Assembly: GCF_050948215.1 (NCBI RefSeq)
Contig: NC_135151.1
Location: 4,318,220-4,382,219, forward strand
Length of the DNA stretch: 64,000 nucleotides
Reading direction: 5' to 3'
Source of the DNA: Halictus rubicundus
Taxonomy: Eukaryota; Arthropoda; Insecta; Hymenoptera; Halictidae
Part shown: piece after piece, positions 47,673 through 60,061 of the stretch
Layout: every line of letters starts with the position of its first letter
Numbering within the stretch: position 1 is the stretch's first letter
The notes under the pieces: model-generated
Told to the model about the DNA's origin: nothing
Database searches by the model: none
The model's input: only the letters and a program-made list of their open reading frames with translations
Position numbers and translations under genes: made by a program

Positions 47673-47893
47673 CACTGGGTTTACGGAGCACTAAAAATTA
47701 CTATTTTACATTACTCTATACAAATAACATGAATGTATCTATCAGAATTTGTAGCCATTTTTGAAATACTATATACCCAAAGAAATCAATTTGTTAAATA
47801 ATTCTTCATGGATGCATCTTTACAATCTCAATATTCGTAAATTAAAAATTTTTAAATCCGTCATTTTGACGGGTCCCGTAAATTGAATACTCG
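47673..47893. mobile_element. TTAA MITE, CACTAGGTTTACGG family
   Basis: TTAA at 47669-47672, then CACTGGGTTTACGGAGCACT. The right side reads TTTTGACGGGTCCCGTAAAT, decayed at the terminus. Shares internal blocks with 51443-52475 (GGATGCATCTTTACAATCTC, in inverse). Confidence 0.65.
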
Positions 47894-49523
47894 CGTCAAT
47901 TTACTAGCATCAAATTGTTAAATTTTACAACATTCACAGTTATCCTGGTGTAAACAGCGTATATTATTTTTAGGGACAAATTTTTACAGAGGAACAACAA
48001 CACTTGCCGTAGACAAAATTTCGGGGTACCTTTACGGTACATGTCTCAGTAACATTCGCAATCTTTTTTTATTGAAAAGAGACAAAAATGAATGACACCG
48101 TGACAATACCGCTGGACCGTGGATATTATGCGTTCATGGTAAAAATGAAAAGCATGAGGTGGATCAGAGGAATTGAGTCTCAGTTTATCAAAATTGTCAT
48201 CAATACAGACAAGTTTTGTCTAGTCGTCACTCCCCTAACTGTAGAAACTCGGCCATAGAAAGTCGCGTATTATGGAACTAGTTTTGTTAAGAGGATGTTA
48301 AAAAGTCGATTTTTCAAAGTTTCGCGTAACAATAAAAATTTTTAGATAATTAAGCCGAGCCGTTTCCTCGCTATCCTCTTCTTCTCATCAGCCTTATTAG
48401 TAGACTGCGGATTTGATGACAAAAGTGCAACCCGTCGAGAAGTTGGTATTATTATCCCCGACTTGTTAAAATTATTCGAAGAGGAACCGCACTTTTATTC
48501 AACTTCTGTTCCCTGCAATTGGCCTGGACAACTTTTCATTTTGCATAGAGATCCGCGCAGTCTGCTCATTAGTATTGCGCTGCGCACGGGATCGCAGGTG
48601 CGGTTTAGCGACTAGCAATCACCGAAAGGCGCACATGTTACGTTTCGTGAAGCTCTCTATTTATTGTTTATGCAGTTAGAGTGTTACATCAACTTACGCA
48701 GCTGCCAGTAGCACGGCTCGCTGCATGCCCACGGACGTTTCTATGAAACTCCCTCAAGTATTAATATCGTGGCGTTCCCGGCGTACGTGCAATTAATTTC
48801 GGCGGGCTGTTCGAACCCGAACTTTTGGAATTCGCTCAAAACAGAGCGGTTCGTTTCCTGCGATGCGACGGCATTGTACCACGCGATCGAAAATATCGAC
48901 CACGATCTTATCCGAGATCGCGTGGGAGAGATCAAACATTCAGAGGGATCCTCGGTTGCGTTTATTGCCAGCCGTTGCTAATTGTCTTGGCATGCATGCT
49001 CGCCGAATTATGTTATTTTGAAGTCGTTCCAGCGACACAGTCTGCATCGAAAATATCGTCCGCGAGTTATGCAGAGCCGAATAATTATGCAGAGTTATTG
49101 TAGCGCGATAACAACACTGCGACGCATCTATTTTCATCTTAATTAAGTTTCTCAATCTCCGAGTTTGCGAAACACGTATTGCTGTTTTCATTACGCCGCG
49201 ATATGCACACCGGTGCGCGCACTTTATTTAGTGCTTCGACGCGCTTATTTATAACGCTGAAATTTTGGCGACCAGTTCCTTATGCAGGCAGCGCCCCGAA
49301 ACTCTGTTGCAAGCGAAATGCATTCTATTCGGAGTGAGACGTCTCTGTGCTCTCGCTGGAATCTCTGCAGCGGCGGAGAGCGTTCGTGGTATGCGAGATA
49401 TTTCACGATTGATTTTTCCGAAGACGCCATCGTATTCTGAAGCATCCTCCTTTGGTGGTGTCGTGACTTCTGATGACTTCTCGAGCTTTGTGTCTTGTAT
49501 TGTTGTCCTGTGCAACATTTGTA
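47894..49523. other. No supported gene
   Basis: Contains two dispersed motifs, ATAGAGATCCGCGCAGTCTG at about 48545 and the inverse TAGACTGCGGAT at 48401-48412. 48740-49560 is moderately GC-rich with competing frames on both strands and no motifs. Confidence 0.4.
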
Positions 49524-50013
49524 CAGAGCGTCCCAAAAATGTTGTATTTCCTTGAAAAAGGTAATTCCCGAGGTCATTTGAAGAAACTTTTTCCTTTGCG
49601 AAAATCTTCTCCGGGGCTTTGTTCAGGAGTTATTAACGAAAAACACGGACCAATCAGGGCGCGGCTACAGCGGCCCAATTGCAGCTCGGCCAATAGCAAC
49701 GCCAATCCGTCCGCTGTAGCCGTGCTCTGATTGGTCTGCTTTTCTCGTTAATAGTGGGTCATTTGAAGTAACCTTTTCCTTTGCGAAAATGTTCTTGGCG
49801 ACTTTGTTTAGGGCCAATCAGATCACTGAGTGCGACGCTGACATTGGCCGTGTCGCAATCCGCCCGCTATAGCTGTGCTCTGATTGGCCCATGTTTTTCG
49901 TTAATAACTCCTAAACGAAGCCGCGGAGAATATTTTCGCAAAAGAGAAAGTTACTTCAAATGACCACAGGAATCATCCATTTCGAGGAGGTGCAACATTT
50001 TTGGGACACCCTG
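49524..50013. mobile_element. CCCAAAAATGTTG palindromic MITE (copy 3), CCAAT-rich
   Basis: CAGAGCGTCCCAAAAATGTT after TA, ending ...TTTTTGGGACACCCTG. The arm blocks (TTTTCCTTTGCGAAAAT) are internally repeated near 49775. Multiple CCAAT/ATTGG boxes at about 49650, 49690, 49730, 49812, 49842 and 49880. Non-coding, 490 bp. Confidence 0.75.
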
Positions 50014-50037
50014 TGTAATTGTCTTACACGTTACTTA

Positions 50038-50246
50038 CACTACCGCTCAAAAGTATCCGGACATAAAAGTTATTTCAGTGCCTACAATAGTGACTAAAAT
50101 CGATTTTTATTAGTTTCGTATGAAATATCTAACGTTTTAAATAAAAAATTACGTATGTGGAACTTACCAAATACTACACTAAAATTAAATACGAGATTCA
50201 TCGACGTATCCCCCGCGGAGTGTCCGGATACTTTCGAGCGGTAGTG
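50038..50246. mobile_element. Tc1-type MITE (CACTACCGCTC ends)
   Basis: TA at 50036-50037 and 50247-50248. Ends CACTACCGCTCAAAAGTATC and the inverse of CACTACCGCTCGAAAGTATC, each running to CGGACA. Such ends are characteristic of Tc1-family elements. 209 bp, non-coding, ends well preserved, so relatively young. Confidence 0.85.
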
Positions 50247-50337
50247 TATATTAGTAGTCATCTTAAAAATAGTAATCGAATGATAAAACTATTTCGTTTC
50301 TAATGTTTTTGTTTATTACACTTCTACTAACGTCTCC

Positions 50338-50639
50338 GTCACATTTTTCTGAATAAAACGATACCAAACACGACACAATTTCGATCGTAGTTACTTGTTT
50401 AATCCACGATGTAGTAAAACCTCTATTATCCGAACTAATTAGTGCAGCATGGAACAGTTTCCTTGCTATACTGCTAGGTTAAATTTTTAATGATTTTTCC
50501 GGAATGAATCAGTATTGATTGAACAATCGCGTATAAGTCCGGTTCGGATAATCGAGGTGCTACAGTATAGTGCTTTGAACAAGCGGATGTGATCGAAACT
50601 GCATCGTGTTTGGGGTCGTTTTAATCAGAAAAATGTCAC
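50338..50639. mobile_element. pogo/Tigger-like palindromic MITE (copy 2)
   Basis: Outer arms begin GTCACATTTTTCTGAAT and, inverted, GTGACATTTTTCTGATT, continuing through CCAAACACGA and TCGATC. Inner motifs AACCTCTATTATCCGAAC and GTTCGGATAATCGAGG. Homologous to 16338-16654 over both layers. Confidence 0.65.
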
Positions 50640-51442
50640 GACGGTGTTGGCGAAGCTTTCATTAAAAGGTGATGAAAAAGAAAAGAGCTGTCACAAATAT
50701 CCCGCGCATCTCTTTGCTGCAGTGGTTGCAGCGACGTTCGCGCAGATTGTTAGCAGCAGCTAGAATGCACTCGGCAGTTCTACGAACACCGAGGAACAGG
50801 TGTAAAGGGGTTGATCGCGAACCAATCGCCATGAAATTTTGTCGACCACTGCAGCATCTGGATCGCCATGAATTTTAACGTTCTTGTCTCGCCACCCCCG
50901 ATCCGCAACTAATTTTATTCACCATATCGATGCATCCGGCGTGTACTTATCTATATATCGGCGAACTGCAACCGAATTCATTATCCTCGGTTCGACGGTA
51001 CCCCTCTCGTACTTCGAAAATGATATTCAAGGAAGAGGGTCAAGTGGCGGATTCTAAAACATTCGTCCTGGATTTTCAGCGACGCGAACGATTCCTTATA
51101 GACCCTCGACAAAAAGTGTTTCCGATACGAAACAATAATGAATTCAAATCGTTACGGAACCGCGATGGTTGCTGCACATTTCCCCGCGCTCGCAGACAAA
51201 TTTTCATGTGACCTCGATAGACGCTTCCCCAGTCGGTTTTTCGTATCAAAAATCTCGATTGCGAAGCCACGCGTTATTGATTTCTACGCGTTCTTTGTTT
51301 TCTTCTTTTTTTTTCTTTTTCTACGAATCAAATTCGTGTGTTTCGAAATTATTTCATCGACTGAATGCATGCTCTTGAATACGTATGTTTATGTCCATTT
51401 GTGGTCGTTTATGCTCTTATGGAATTGTCGGGGCTGTTTTAA
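50640..51442. other. No supported gene
   Basis: Moderate GC, short overlapping frames on both strands, no motif. A T-rich run at about 51299-51321. Confidence 0.4.
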
Positions 51443-51482
51443 CATTAGATTTGCGGGACCCGTCAAAATAACCGGTTTCAAT

Positions 51483-52322
51483 TAGTATTCCTGATTTCTC
51501 AACATTTTTCATTTCTCGAGAAAGATTATATTTCTCGATAATTCTCGAGAATTTTTAATAAAATACAAAAATATTGGGAAACTTTTATAAAGTGAAACAT
51601 TACGCTTTTGTTTTGAAATGACTTCTTAAGAAGCATAATGCGTCTAATGTAGAATCAGACAATCTACTTCTTTTTTTTTTTGTAACAAAATCTGTAGTCG
51701 TAGAAAAATTTCTTTCATTTTGTGTGGATGTTGGCTTTATCGTATACAGAACATCCAAAAGTTGCTGAAGATTGGGTGTCCTTTTTCCAGTGGACTCAAA
51801 AATTTGGAATTCCTTTGTTAGAGTCCGGAATTTATTTTCTTCTGCCGCTAAACTCTCGACACTAAATTCTTGAAGGCTGTCTGCAATTTCTAATTCTAAC
51901 TGTTTTTCCTGTTCTTCACTCTGAGAATCTGAAAGTGTTTCACTATTTTCATAAGAATCATTGTTATATTTTCCAAAAAGTCTGCTTAGAATCTGTTTTG
52001 CCATTTTATACATATCTGCCTTGGATGTTAAATAAAAAATGTATCTTCTGAATCTTTTTTGCAGAGATTCTGGATTATGCAGATATTTTATAAGGGATAC
52101 AACAATCTTGTCTCTTCTTTTAGATATTTCTTCTGTAATAACAACAAGAAACTCAAGAAACTCATTACTCAATTCAGTATTCAGTTTTTCGAAAGTTTTA
52201 AATAAGAATTTAAGAGAATTTAAGAATTTATATGTTATAAAATAAATGACATTCATAAGAATTTTCCTAGATTTAAATTCCTCGAGAAATTCTCGAGAAA
52301 GAATTCTCGAGAAGGAACACTA
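51483..52322 (-). mobile_element. hAT transposon derivative with 8-bp target duplication
   Basis: Exact 8-bp duplication GTTTCAAT at 51475-51482 and 52323-52330. Ends TAGTATTCCTGATTTCTC and the inverse of TAGTGTTCCTTCTCGAGA, typical short hAT inverted repeats. Sub-terminal TTCTCGAGAA motifs lie at 51513-51522, 51542-51551, 52290-52299 and 52304-52313, as expected for transposase binding sites. 840 bp, so internally deleted relative to autonomous hAT elements. It carries an intact minus-strand ORF (51600-52256). Confidence 0.85.
51600..52256 (-). CDS. hAT transposase C-terminal fragment, intact 218-codon ORF
   Basis: The frame runs 218 codons from an ATG near the right terminus to a stop near the left terminus without interruption. 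Its C-terminus contains TSTQNERNFSTTTDFVTKKK followed by RSRLSDSTLDALCFLRSHF, the hAT dimerisation signature (A/S-x-x-E-R-x-F-S then K-x-R-x-R-L and a leucine/phenylalanine-rich end). The middle (about residues 105-160) is acidic and low-complexity (SDSQSEEQEKQLELE). The N-terminal zinc finger and the catalytic acidic residues of a full transposase are absent, so it cannot catalyse transposition. It may be a decayed remnant that happens to stay open, or a dimerisation-only product. Expression is unknown. Confidence 0.75.
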   Translation of the reverse strand: MNVIYFITYKFLNSLKFLFKTFEKLNTELSNEFLEFLVVITEEISKRRDKIVVSLIKYLHNPESLQKRFRRYIFYLTSKADMYKMAKQILSRLFGKYNNDSYENSETLSDSQSEEQEKQLELEIADSLQEFSVESLAAEENKFRTLTKEFQIFESTGKRTPNLQQLLDVLYTIKPTSTQNERNFSTTTDFVTKKKRSRLSDSTLDALCFLRSHFKTKA

Positions 52323-52475
52323 GTTTCAATATTTTTAATTATTGAGATTGTAAAGATGCATCCATGGAGGTTCAACAAATTTATTTCTTTGGGCATATAC
52401 TATTTGAAAAATGGCTAAATTACAATGTATAAAGTGATGTGAAATAGCCATTTTTAATGCTCCGTAAACCTAGTG

Positions 52476-53296
52476 TTAATGTAATACAATACTCGATTAT
52501 TATTTTATTACTAACTGTAATACTAACTACTGTATACTTTTATTACTAACTTTATTGTAACTTCATTTCTCTGTAACTTAAACTTCTTTCAATAGTGAAT
52601 ATATACATTATAAATAATATATGATGATGTTAGAATTATGAACCAAAATTTTCTGCGTTAATTGCAAAAAACCGGGAGCTAGATAAAATTTTGTCTCTTC
52701 CCCTAACAATTTTAATAAGTTGAAAATAATGTATCTCTGTTGTCGAATCCTGTTATCCATTTGAATGTTTCGCTAATTTTTCACATAAATGCACAATATC
52801 CGCAGGACAATCATTAATATTTGACAATGTCAAGGTTTTTTTGTATTTTGCTATTCGTCTAATTGTATCAATCAATTTTTAAACAATAGGCCATTTATAC
52901 AGTGTTCGTACTACTTTCAATATACTTACGAATTTCAAATATGCATTATTTGTGGATTTCATGCATTTATGACAAAAATTAATAGGTGCAATTTAAGACC
53001 GAAAAAAACATTAGAAGAATTTGAAAATACGATTAAGAAAGAAAATAAATTACTATTTTCGTTTGAGTTCGTTGCAATTTAGGTAGGAATTTTTTATTGT
53101 GTATAAAGATCCGCTGTCTAATTATATGGTAATACTGAAAATAACGTTATCCACCGCATGCACAATAAACACATTTCCCGTATCCGTGGCTCGAACAATT
53201 CGATCACTCACTTGTACGATTGCGCACGAAGCGATTTCAGGTCGAAACGTTCTCATTCCAAATCAAACGATTAATTAATTTTCCTACATATATTAA
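52476..53296. other. AT-rich, dispersed-motif copies only
   Basis: Carries copies of the dispersed ATCCGC repeat: 52785-52820 (ACATAAATGCACAATATCCG), the inverse GGATTTCATGCATTTATGAC at about 52956, and ATCCGCTGTCTAATTAT at 53109-53125. No gene. Confidence 0.45.
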
Positions 53297-53611
53297 CCCT
53301 TTGCGGTCGTATGTCTACTCTGAACCACCAAAGCTTTCTTACCGTTCCAGTTGTATGTCTGCTCTCAGCTACCACAGAAAAAAACCATATTGATCTTATA
53401 TTATATTAAGTTGACAAGAAAAATATAAAATATAGTTTGCACATGACATAAAATTTAAACATATTATTGTGTTACATATATCCAAAGTTTAAAAAAGAAT
53501 TAATGAATGTTGTTTTCCCTCCATAATCTTGCAATATTATGTATTACTGTTAGTTCAACGAAAATTAATTCCGACCAACATGACACCTATGTATAATACG
53601 ACCGCAAACGG
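53297..53611. mobile_element. piggyBac-like MITE with CCCTTTGCGGTCGTA ends
   Basis: TTAA at 53293-53296 and 53612-53615; ends CCCTTTGCGGTCGTATGTCT and the inverse of CCGTTTGCGGTCGTATTATA. 315 bp, AT-rich, non-coding. A different subfamily from the CTCGA-type TTAA MITEs. Confidence 0.8.
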
Positions 53612-53866
53612 TTAATTCCGATACGTAAAGGCATTTCTCCTTTCTAATGGAAAATCCTGTGTCTGCACGTTTATCCACCGATTGTTAAAAACCGACGAGC
53701 CCCGAATCGACGAATGCGTTATGCAATCCGTTGCGGGGAACAAACGCGATGCGAAAATAGTAAAAACGGTGTCTCATTTTTTTTTCTCTGCTTGTTAGAA
53801 ATATTCGAGTTGTATGTAAAGTGGGAGAGGCAGCAAGAGAGAAAGAGAAAGAGAGCGCGAGAGGAA

Positions 53867-54480
<614 letters not shown>

Positions 54481-56151
54481 TTTATGCATTACTCCACCTG
54501 CAACGTCCATTACCCTCGCCTGCCCGAACTGTTCTTCATTTTCACGATTCTACTGTACACGCGACGTGCACCCATGAACTGTTTCACGATATTTTGGTGC
54601 ATATTTTATTTAAAATCCTTTTGTTCGCAAACGAGATTCCATTGCCTTACTGGTAAACAATTTCTTCAATTCACTTCTTTCTTGACGTACACTGCGTGCG
54701 TATAACCCTTTACCATTCCTAATAGGGATTTATATATAATAGTATTCCTATTACTATTAGATTCCTAATAGTAATTTACGTTCTATGTTGCACATTTTTT
54801 TAATTCATCCCTCCACCCTCCCAATCCTTGAATAACTAATACGTTGCGTGTTACAATGAAGAATTTATTTCTTCTGTTTTGAATTTATACGGAGATTCGT
54901 TGTTGACTGACAATGATTTTTGGCTAGGTTTAGACATTTATTTTTATTGTAACATATCCAGATAAATCGAGGTTTATTAAGATCTTTAGAATTCAAAAGT
55001 GTTGCAACAGCATCCCCTATAATACATTAAAAGTTTCTAGTTTCGCTTTCATTAGTTAAATTACTCTGATTTCGTAAGAATCTCTGGGAATGATATTTGG
55101 CACTTAACGTGTTAAATACATGAATGATAAGTTAAATAATAAATCGTATCACAAGATTTAAACATTCCGATTGTCATTTTTACGAAAATTTGGTTATCCG
55201 GGATTAAATAGAATGTTCCGAGCAATAAAATATTGCGATAAAACAAAAGTCTGAACGAATCAAAGTAACCCACCATTGAAGAGGATCAATTAAATATGCT
55301 GCCTATGTAAATCGCATCCATTCATGCATTCAACGCGTAGCATTGAAAACGATTATCGGAACACGTTAGGCTGCCTTGAACGTGACTTCTGCGCTGGAAA
55401 TAGTCGCATAATTTGTTTAAAGCTAGTCTTCCCTCGCGTTTGTTAATTGACCGAGCAGTCGCCGGTTTCCTGTGAAAACACGATCCAGAACGAGAGAAGA
55501 GAGAGAGAGGGAGATCGTAAAATTGATCGAAGACGACTGTGGATCTGGCCGCGCGGGAAAAGACAACAATCGATATTCCGTAAAATTGCGACGTAAGCGC
55601 GCGTTTACATTTTCGTCGTCGAATAGTCGACAGGGACGATAAATCACATCCGATTAAACTGTTTTCAACGACGGTGGTCGTTTCTGTGGATCGTTCACCG
55701 ATCTTAATGGTTGTTTTCCGGTTTCGCAATCGTACGCCGGAGTTAATCTTAGCTATTTTACAGTTCCTACGATTTACAGCTTGCCGCTTGCCCGACTATG
55801 TACAGGTGTGCAATTGAATGGGACTCGTCGATCGACGGTCACTCCTATGTTTTGCGGTCGCTGAAAGAGACATCACATCTCAAACGAGCTTCCATCCGCT
55901 TCCAATATCCGTGAAATCGACTAAGCGGGCTAGACAAATTGTTTGGAAGATGATGACGGTTCTTGTCTCTCGCTGCGGACATCGACGAAACTCAACGGCA
56001 ATATTGGACCAGCTATGTCGAAGAACACGCGTCGACGGTTTATTAACGCGTTCGCTGCCATGTTACACATATGTGCTTCGATGACCGAATTATTTCTCAA
56101 GACTTGAAAATTGATTTTACAGAGATCGATCAAGTAAGCTCAAATAATTAA
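54481..56151. other. No supported gene
   Basis: AT-rich to about 55300, then moderately GC-rich with overlapping frames on both strands (55322-55729 minus, 55818-56084 plus), none with motifs. Confidence 0.4.
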
Positions 56152-56375
56152 CCCTTTGCACTCGAGTGGTCACTCTGAAGCGCCACTAAGAATTGTTGTG
56201 GCATTATTTCAAAGAACTTACAAAAATATTACAAAATATTTGTTACATTACAAAATTTGTATTTAATAGATTACTAAACGTTTAAATACTATATGTGAAA
56301 ATCAGATCAGTTTCGTATGAATAAAATGAGAATATTCTAAGACGGAAGAAAAATTTAGTTTTAGAACTTCTCAAT
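56152..56375. mobile_element. piggyBac-like TTAA MITE (copy 3, right end lost)
   Basis: TTAA at 56148-56151, then CCCTTTGCACTCGAGTGG...AAGCGCCACTAAGAATTG. Internal blocks (TTTAATAGATTACTAAACG, ATATTCTAAGACGGAAGAA) match 6077-6298 and 21162-21402. The right terminus is not preserved. Confidence 0.7.
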
Positions 56376-59344
56376 TTTGTTTCATTAAATAATATATTGT
56401 ATTATAATATTCTTATAAATAATATATATTCATCAATATATATTCAAGCTTTGTTAAATTATATATATAAATATTGAATTTATATTGAATACAATATAAC
56501 ATATACACATATATACATTTATATTGAATTTATATTGATTTATATTTATATTTATATTGAATTTGTTTATATTGAATTTTGTTGATTTAAAAATATTCCT
56601 TTAAACATAAGATGCTCCTCAAAAACGGTGCACAACAAACTCTCGGTTAATATTCGTCCATTTTAGTGCTATCAATTGTTATTCGTAATCTCATACGTGA
56701 AACAATTGTCACAAATTACAATCCTAGAGAAAAAGAAGATTCTGCGAAATCTGAGACATAAAATGAACTTTTAGGAACGTATGAGGGTCAACACTTTCGC
56801 CAATCGTTGCACAAAGCAGTGTCTTAAAAAGCAACTATTTTGTGACAATAGTTAGCGAATTGACTTGAGCATTGCCATAATGTAGTCGTGTAGGTAGTGC
56901 ATCGGTCTACTGGAGACATTTTACCAGATTAAAACCGTTGTTTCGTTCGTGTGCTTTTGGTTTTATGCTCTTATCATTTCCAGACTTTTGCCAATGTTTC
57001 TCGACTTTGTAACAAATCATTCTTATTCGTTCATAAGAATTTGAAGGAAATATAGTTGTATTCTCGAACAGGTCTCGCAATACCTGACATGCAAAACAAA
57101 TCGATGTTAGGATTCCAAGGTGGGGCACCATTTGCAAAAGTGTTCAGTACTTTGAGAAATAGCAACACACAGCCGGATGTATAAACATGTACTCAAGTAG
57201 ACTCATGAACGTATGCGTTCCTGTTGAACGACAGAGTGGGGCAGGCTCGTGTGCGAGTAGTATGTGTGAACGAGGGGCGTTCCTAATGCCTACTTAAAGA
57301 GCTCGTATTTATCGAGCTGCCGCTGTGAAACTGCTTGTTACTTAATTATAATTGCGACCGCATACAATCACTGAATCTACAGATTTCAGCTTCCACATAG
57401 TTACGTAAACATTACGAATTGTGCACGATTAATGAATAATTTTTAATATGGCTATATTTCTCTCTCTCTCTCTCTCTCCCTGTATGTGCGTATGTGCTCC
57501 TTTGTATGATGAAGTATTGTACTTGTGAAATTTGCCTGTGTGCGGCATATTTCAGCGCTTGAAATACCGCCCCTGTTAATTGATATTGATCACATACAAT
57601 TAGTGTCCTTTAATTAAAATATGCATATTAATGTCTTACTCACTGTCCACGTTATCATGTGTAACGGTGAAGTGTCGGCTTTGTTCGACCGCAATTTGTA
57701 ACTTAGCGCAAAGCACTGCGTTATTTTAATGGTAATTACGTGTTAAATGAGAATTGACCGTTAAATGAGAGACCACGAACTGGTTGGCACCATAATTTTG
57801 CTGGGTAACGCCACCATTTCGCGAGTCTCGTGACGCACCGAACTAGTGCGCGATACGTTTATTTATAACAATGTTGAATATTTAACCGGTGTCAACAGCA
57901 CCGCCTTGCAATATTTTCCTAAGTACCACGTGTGCTCTTTATGGACTGCGTAAACGTATCAAAGAAGACTCACGGATTACACCTGTGCATTATGCCGTGC
58001 ATTAGAACTTTAGTTAACAGGGCGCACAAAATTAGTTTACCCGCCTTCACGCAAAGTACGCGTCGATTAACAATGTCCTGTTAACTAGATTTACAAGTTA
58101 GCTTGTATGGAAATAACGATCAACCTGTGTTATCCCATTAAGAAGACATAGAAGTAATGTGAGAATAAAAAAGTTGTCGTTTTCGAATACGTAAGGGCGC
58201 AGTGAGTAAATTAACATAATTTGTAAATATTATTGTATACATACTAATCCTGTTCAGGATGGGACGTTTCGACCAAAATGGGTCCTAGCCACACTACACG
58301 AGAGTTGACGAGGTAAATTGCAATTTTACCAATTCCCACAATTACCCAACAACATCCTTTTATCGAACATGATGCTAGAAAATTCAAATTTAGCGGGGAA
58401 CGATATTAACATTGGGTCAGAATGGACCCGCCATCCGAGGCTCGAAGACGTCGACTCTCCGTCAACATCTATAGTCGAAAAAATTGTAGGCACTATATTA
58501 TCGAATACATTATCGCTTTTAAATAATTCAAACGATCACCAATGCAATGTTGAATTAGTAACGATCGCAGCAACATAAGGATTTTCGCACCGGTCATTCG
58601 GTATTTATTTTTCGTGTAAACATTTGCAGTATCAATATTTCCCATCGCTTGCGAAACCGTTTGTGCATCAGTTTAATTCGATCACGAAACCATATTTCAA
58701 ACTGTCACGAATAGAATAATAAATTCGATGCCGGTCATATCTGTTCGTGACCGTCCATGAAAATTTGGTTCGCAGCCAATCTTCAAAGGATCGTTCCAGC
58801 TATTGCTAAACACTGATTTGTGTTCAAGATGGCATTCCTTCGCCGTGCTATCTACCACTGTTCCAAAGAGCCTCTCGGTAATCCGAAGGATTTACCGAAC
58901 ATAATTAATGCGCGCGAGCACGTGTGCCGTCGCGATTATGTAAACCGGGGCTCCGTGTACGTATATCCTGTAACCTTTCTTCTCTCCATTGCGAATCTTC
59001 GCGAGAATGTTTTAATTTATTGTCGGCTGATACGACGTCGGTCGTGACGTACGCGATCTGCGCGATGATACGGCCACGGTAATGACCAATTTTAATAATA
59101 CGTACAACCGGCGTTTCACAAACTGGAGGAATATAATGGCGACTCTTATTAGCTGCACAGCGGCGGATCCAGGCATGGCTTTTACGAACTGCAGGGCCCC
59201 CATCGCGGTAAAAAAAATAAAAATGAAAATAATTTCAATTAAAAACTCAAGAAAACATAAATTATTGAAAAATTTTTGGTACTTCAGTTAATTTGGGTTA
59301 ATTGGGCAGACCCCCAAACAGTGTTAATCCAGGTCCCCAAAATT
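56376..59344. other. AT-rich low complexity, (TC)n run, no gene
   Basis: 56395-56600 is ATATTTATA-type low-complexity sequence. (TC)n at 57460-57478. An 86-codon frame at 58318-58578 looks mildly protein-like but has no recognised motif or start context. A GC-richer patch near 58800-59200 holds competing frames. A duplicate of the 32150-32215 block is at about 57245-57330. Confidence 0.4.
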
Positions 59345-59400
59345 AACCCTTTGCACCCTGTCCCTTCTAAGGGGACATTATAGGGACATTTCCCCTCTTA
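59345..59400. repeat. piggyBac-like left-end fragment
   Basis: TTAACCCTTTGCACCCTGTC followed by CTTCTAAGGGGACATTATAG resembles the left ends of the TTAA MITEs, but no partner end is visible. Confidence 0.4.
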
Positions 59401-59873
59401 GGTTTGGATACAGAACAAGGTTGCGAATGATCAATTATTGCGGCCCGGGAGTTCATTTGTATACCTAATAATATCTGTTTCTTCTTACCTTCTCAGTGAA
59501 CTGCGTCATGAAATGAAATCACGTTCTCCGTATTGCAATTAAGAAAAGAAAATTAATCGATTAATTTAATTCAATTTAATTTATTGGTTTTTTAAGTTCA
59601 TTTTTCTATAATTACGTGCTAAAGATTTGAATGTAATTAGCCGTGGCTGTCGCGAATTCATCGGAAAGAATAATCATTGACTATTTACGAATGAATGTAA
59701 CGCGTCTCTGCGAAATTTTCACAGATCCAGACGGTCACAGTGTCAGGTTTAAACGTAGCAAAATTAGAATATGAATTATTGAAGACTCGTCACTCTGCTC
59801 GGATGAATACATGAATATAGCGCAGCTTGTCTGGAGTGCAGCCTCGGCATAAAATAATAAACAGTCTCGATCA

Positions 59874-60061
59874 CAGTGATTTCTCTATATATGTCGCCGA
59901 CGCCTGGATGATAAACGTCGCAGAATTATCCCCACTACCGCGGGGGATACCCGGTGAGGGGCCTCGGACGCCAATAAACATAACACGGCTCGGGTATGTC
60001 TCCTGGACGATACATGTCGCCGGCAAGACCCGTGTTGTTGACATATATCGAGAGTTCGCTG
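59874..60061. mobile_element. GTCAACAACA/ATATATAGAG MITE (copy 2, inverted)
   Basis: CAGTGATTTCTCTATATATG to ...GTTGACATATATCGAGAGTT ending CGCTG before TA. Contains CCCCACTACCGCGGGGGATA and AACACGGCTCGGGTATGTCT, the reverse complements of blocks in 25888-26099. Confidence 0.75.

Larger units (their letters stand above)
51443..52475. mobile_element. TTAA MITE hosting a hAT element
   Basis: TTAA at 51439-51442 and 52476-52479; ends CATTAGATTTGCGGGACCCG and the inverse of CACTAGGTTTACGGAGCATT. Without the hAT insertion the element would be about 185 bp, matching 15553-15735 and 47673-47893. Confidence 0.75.

Noticed and set aside
58318..58578. 86-codon ORF with ordinary amino-acid composition
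   Set aside because: No family motif, no repeat support, and no start or splice context strong enough to call it; it remains possible as an exon or transposon fragment.
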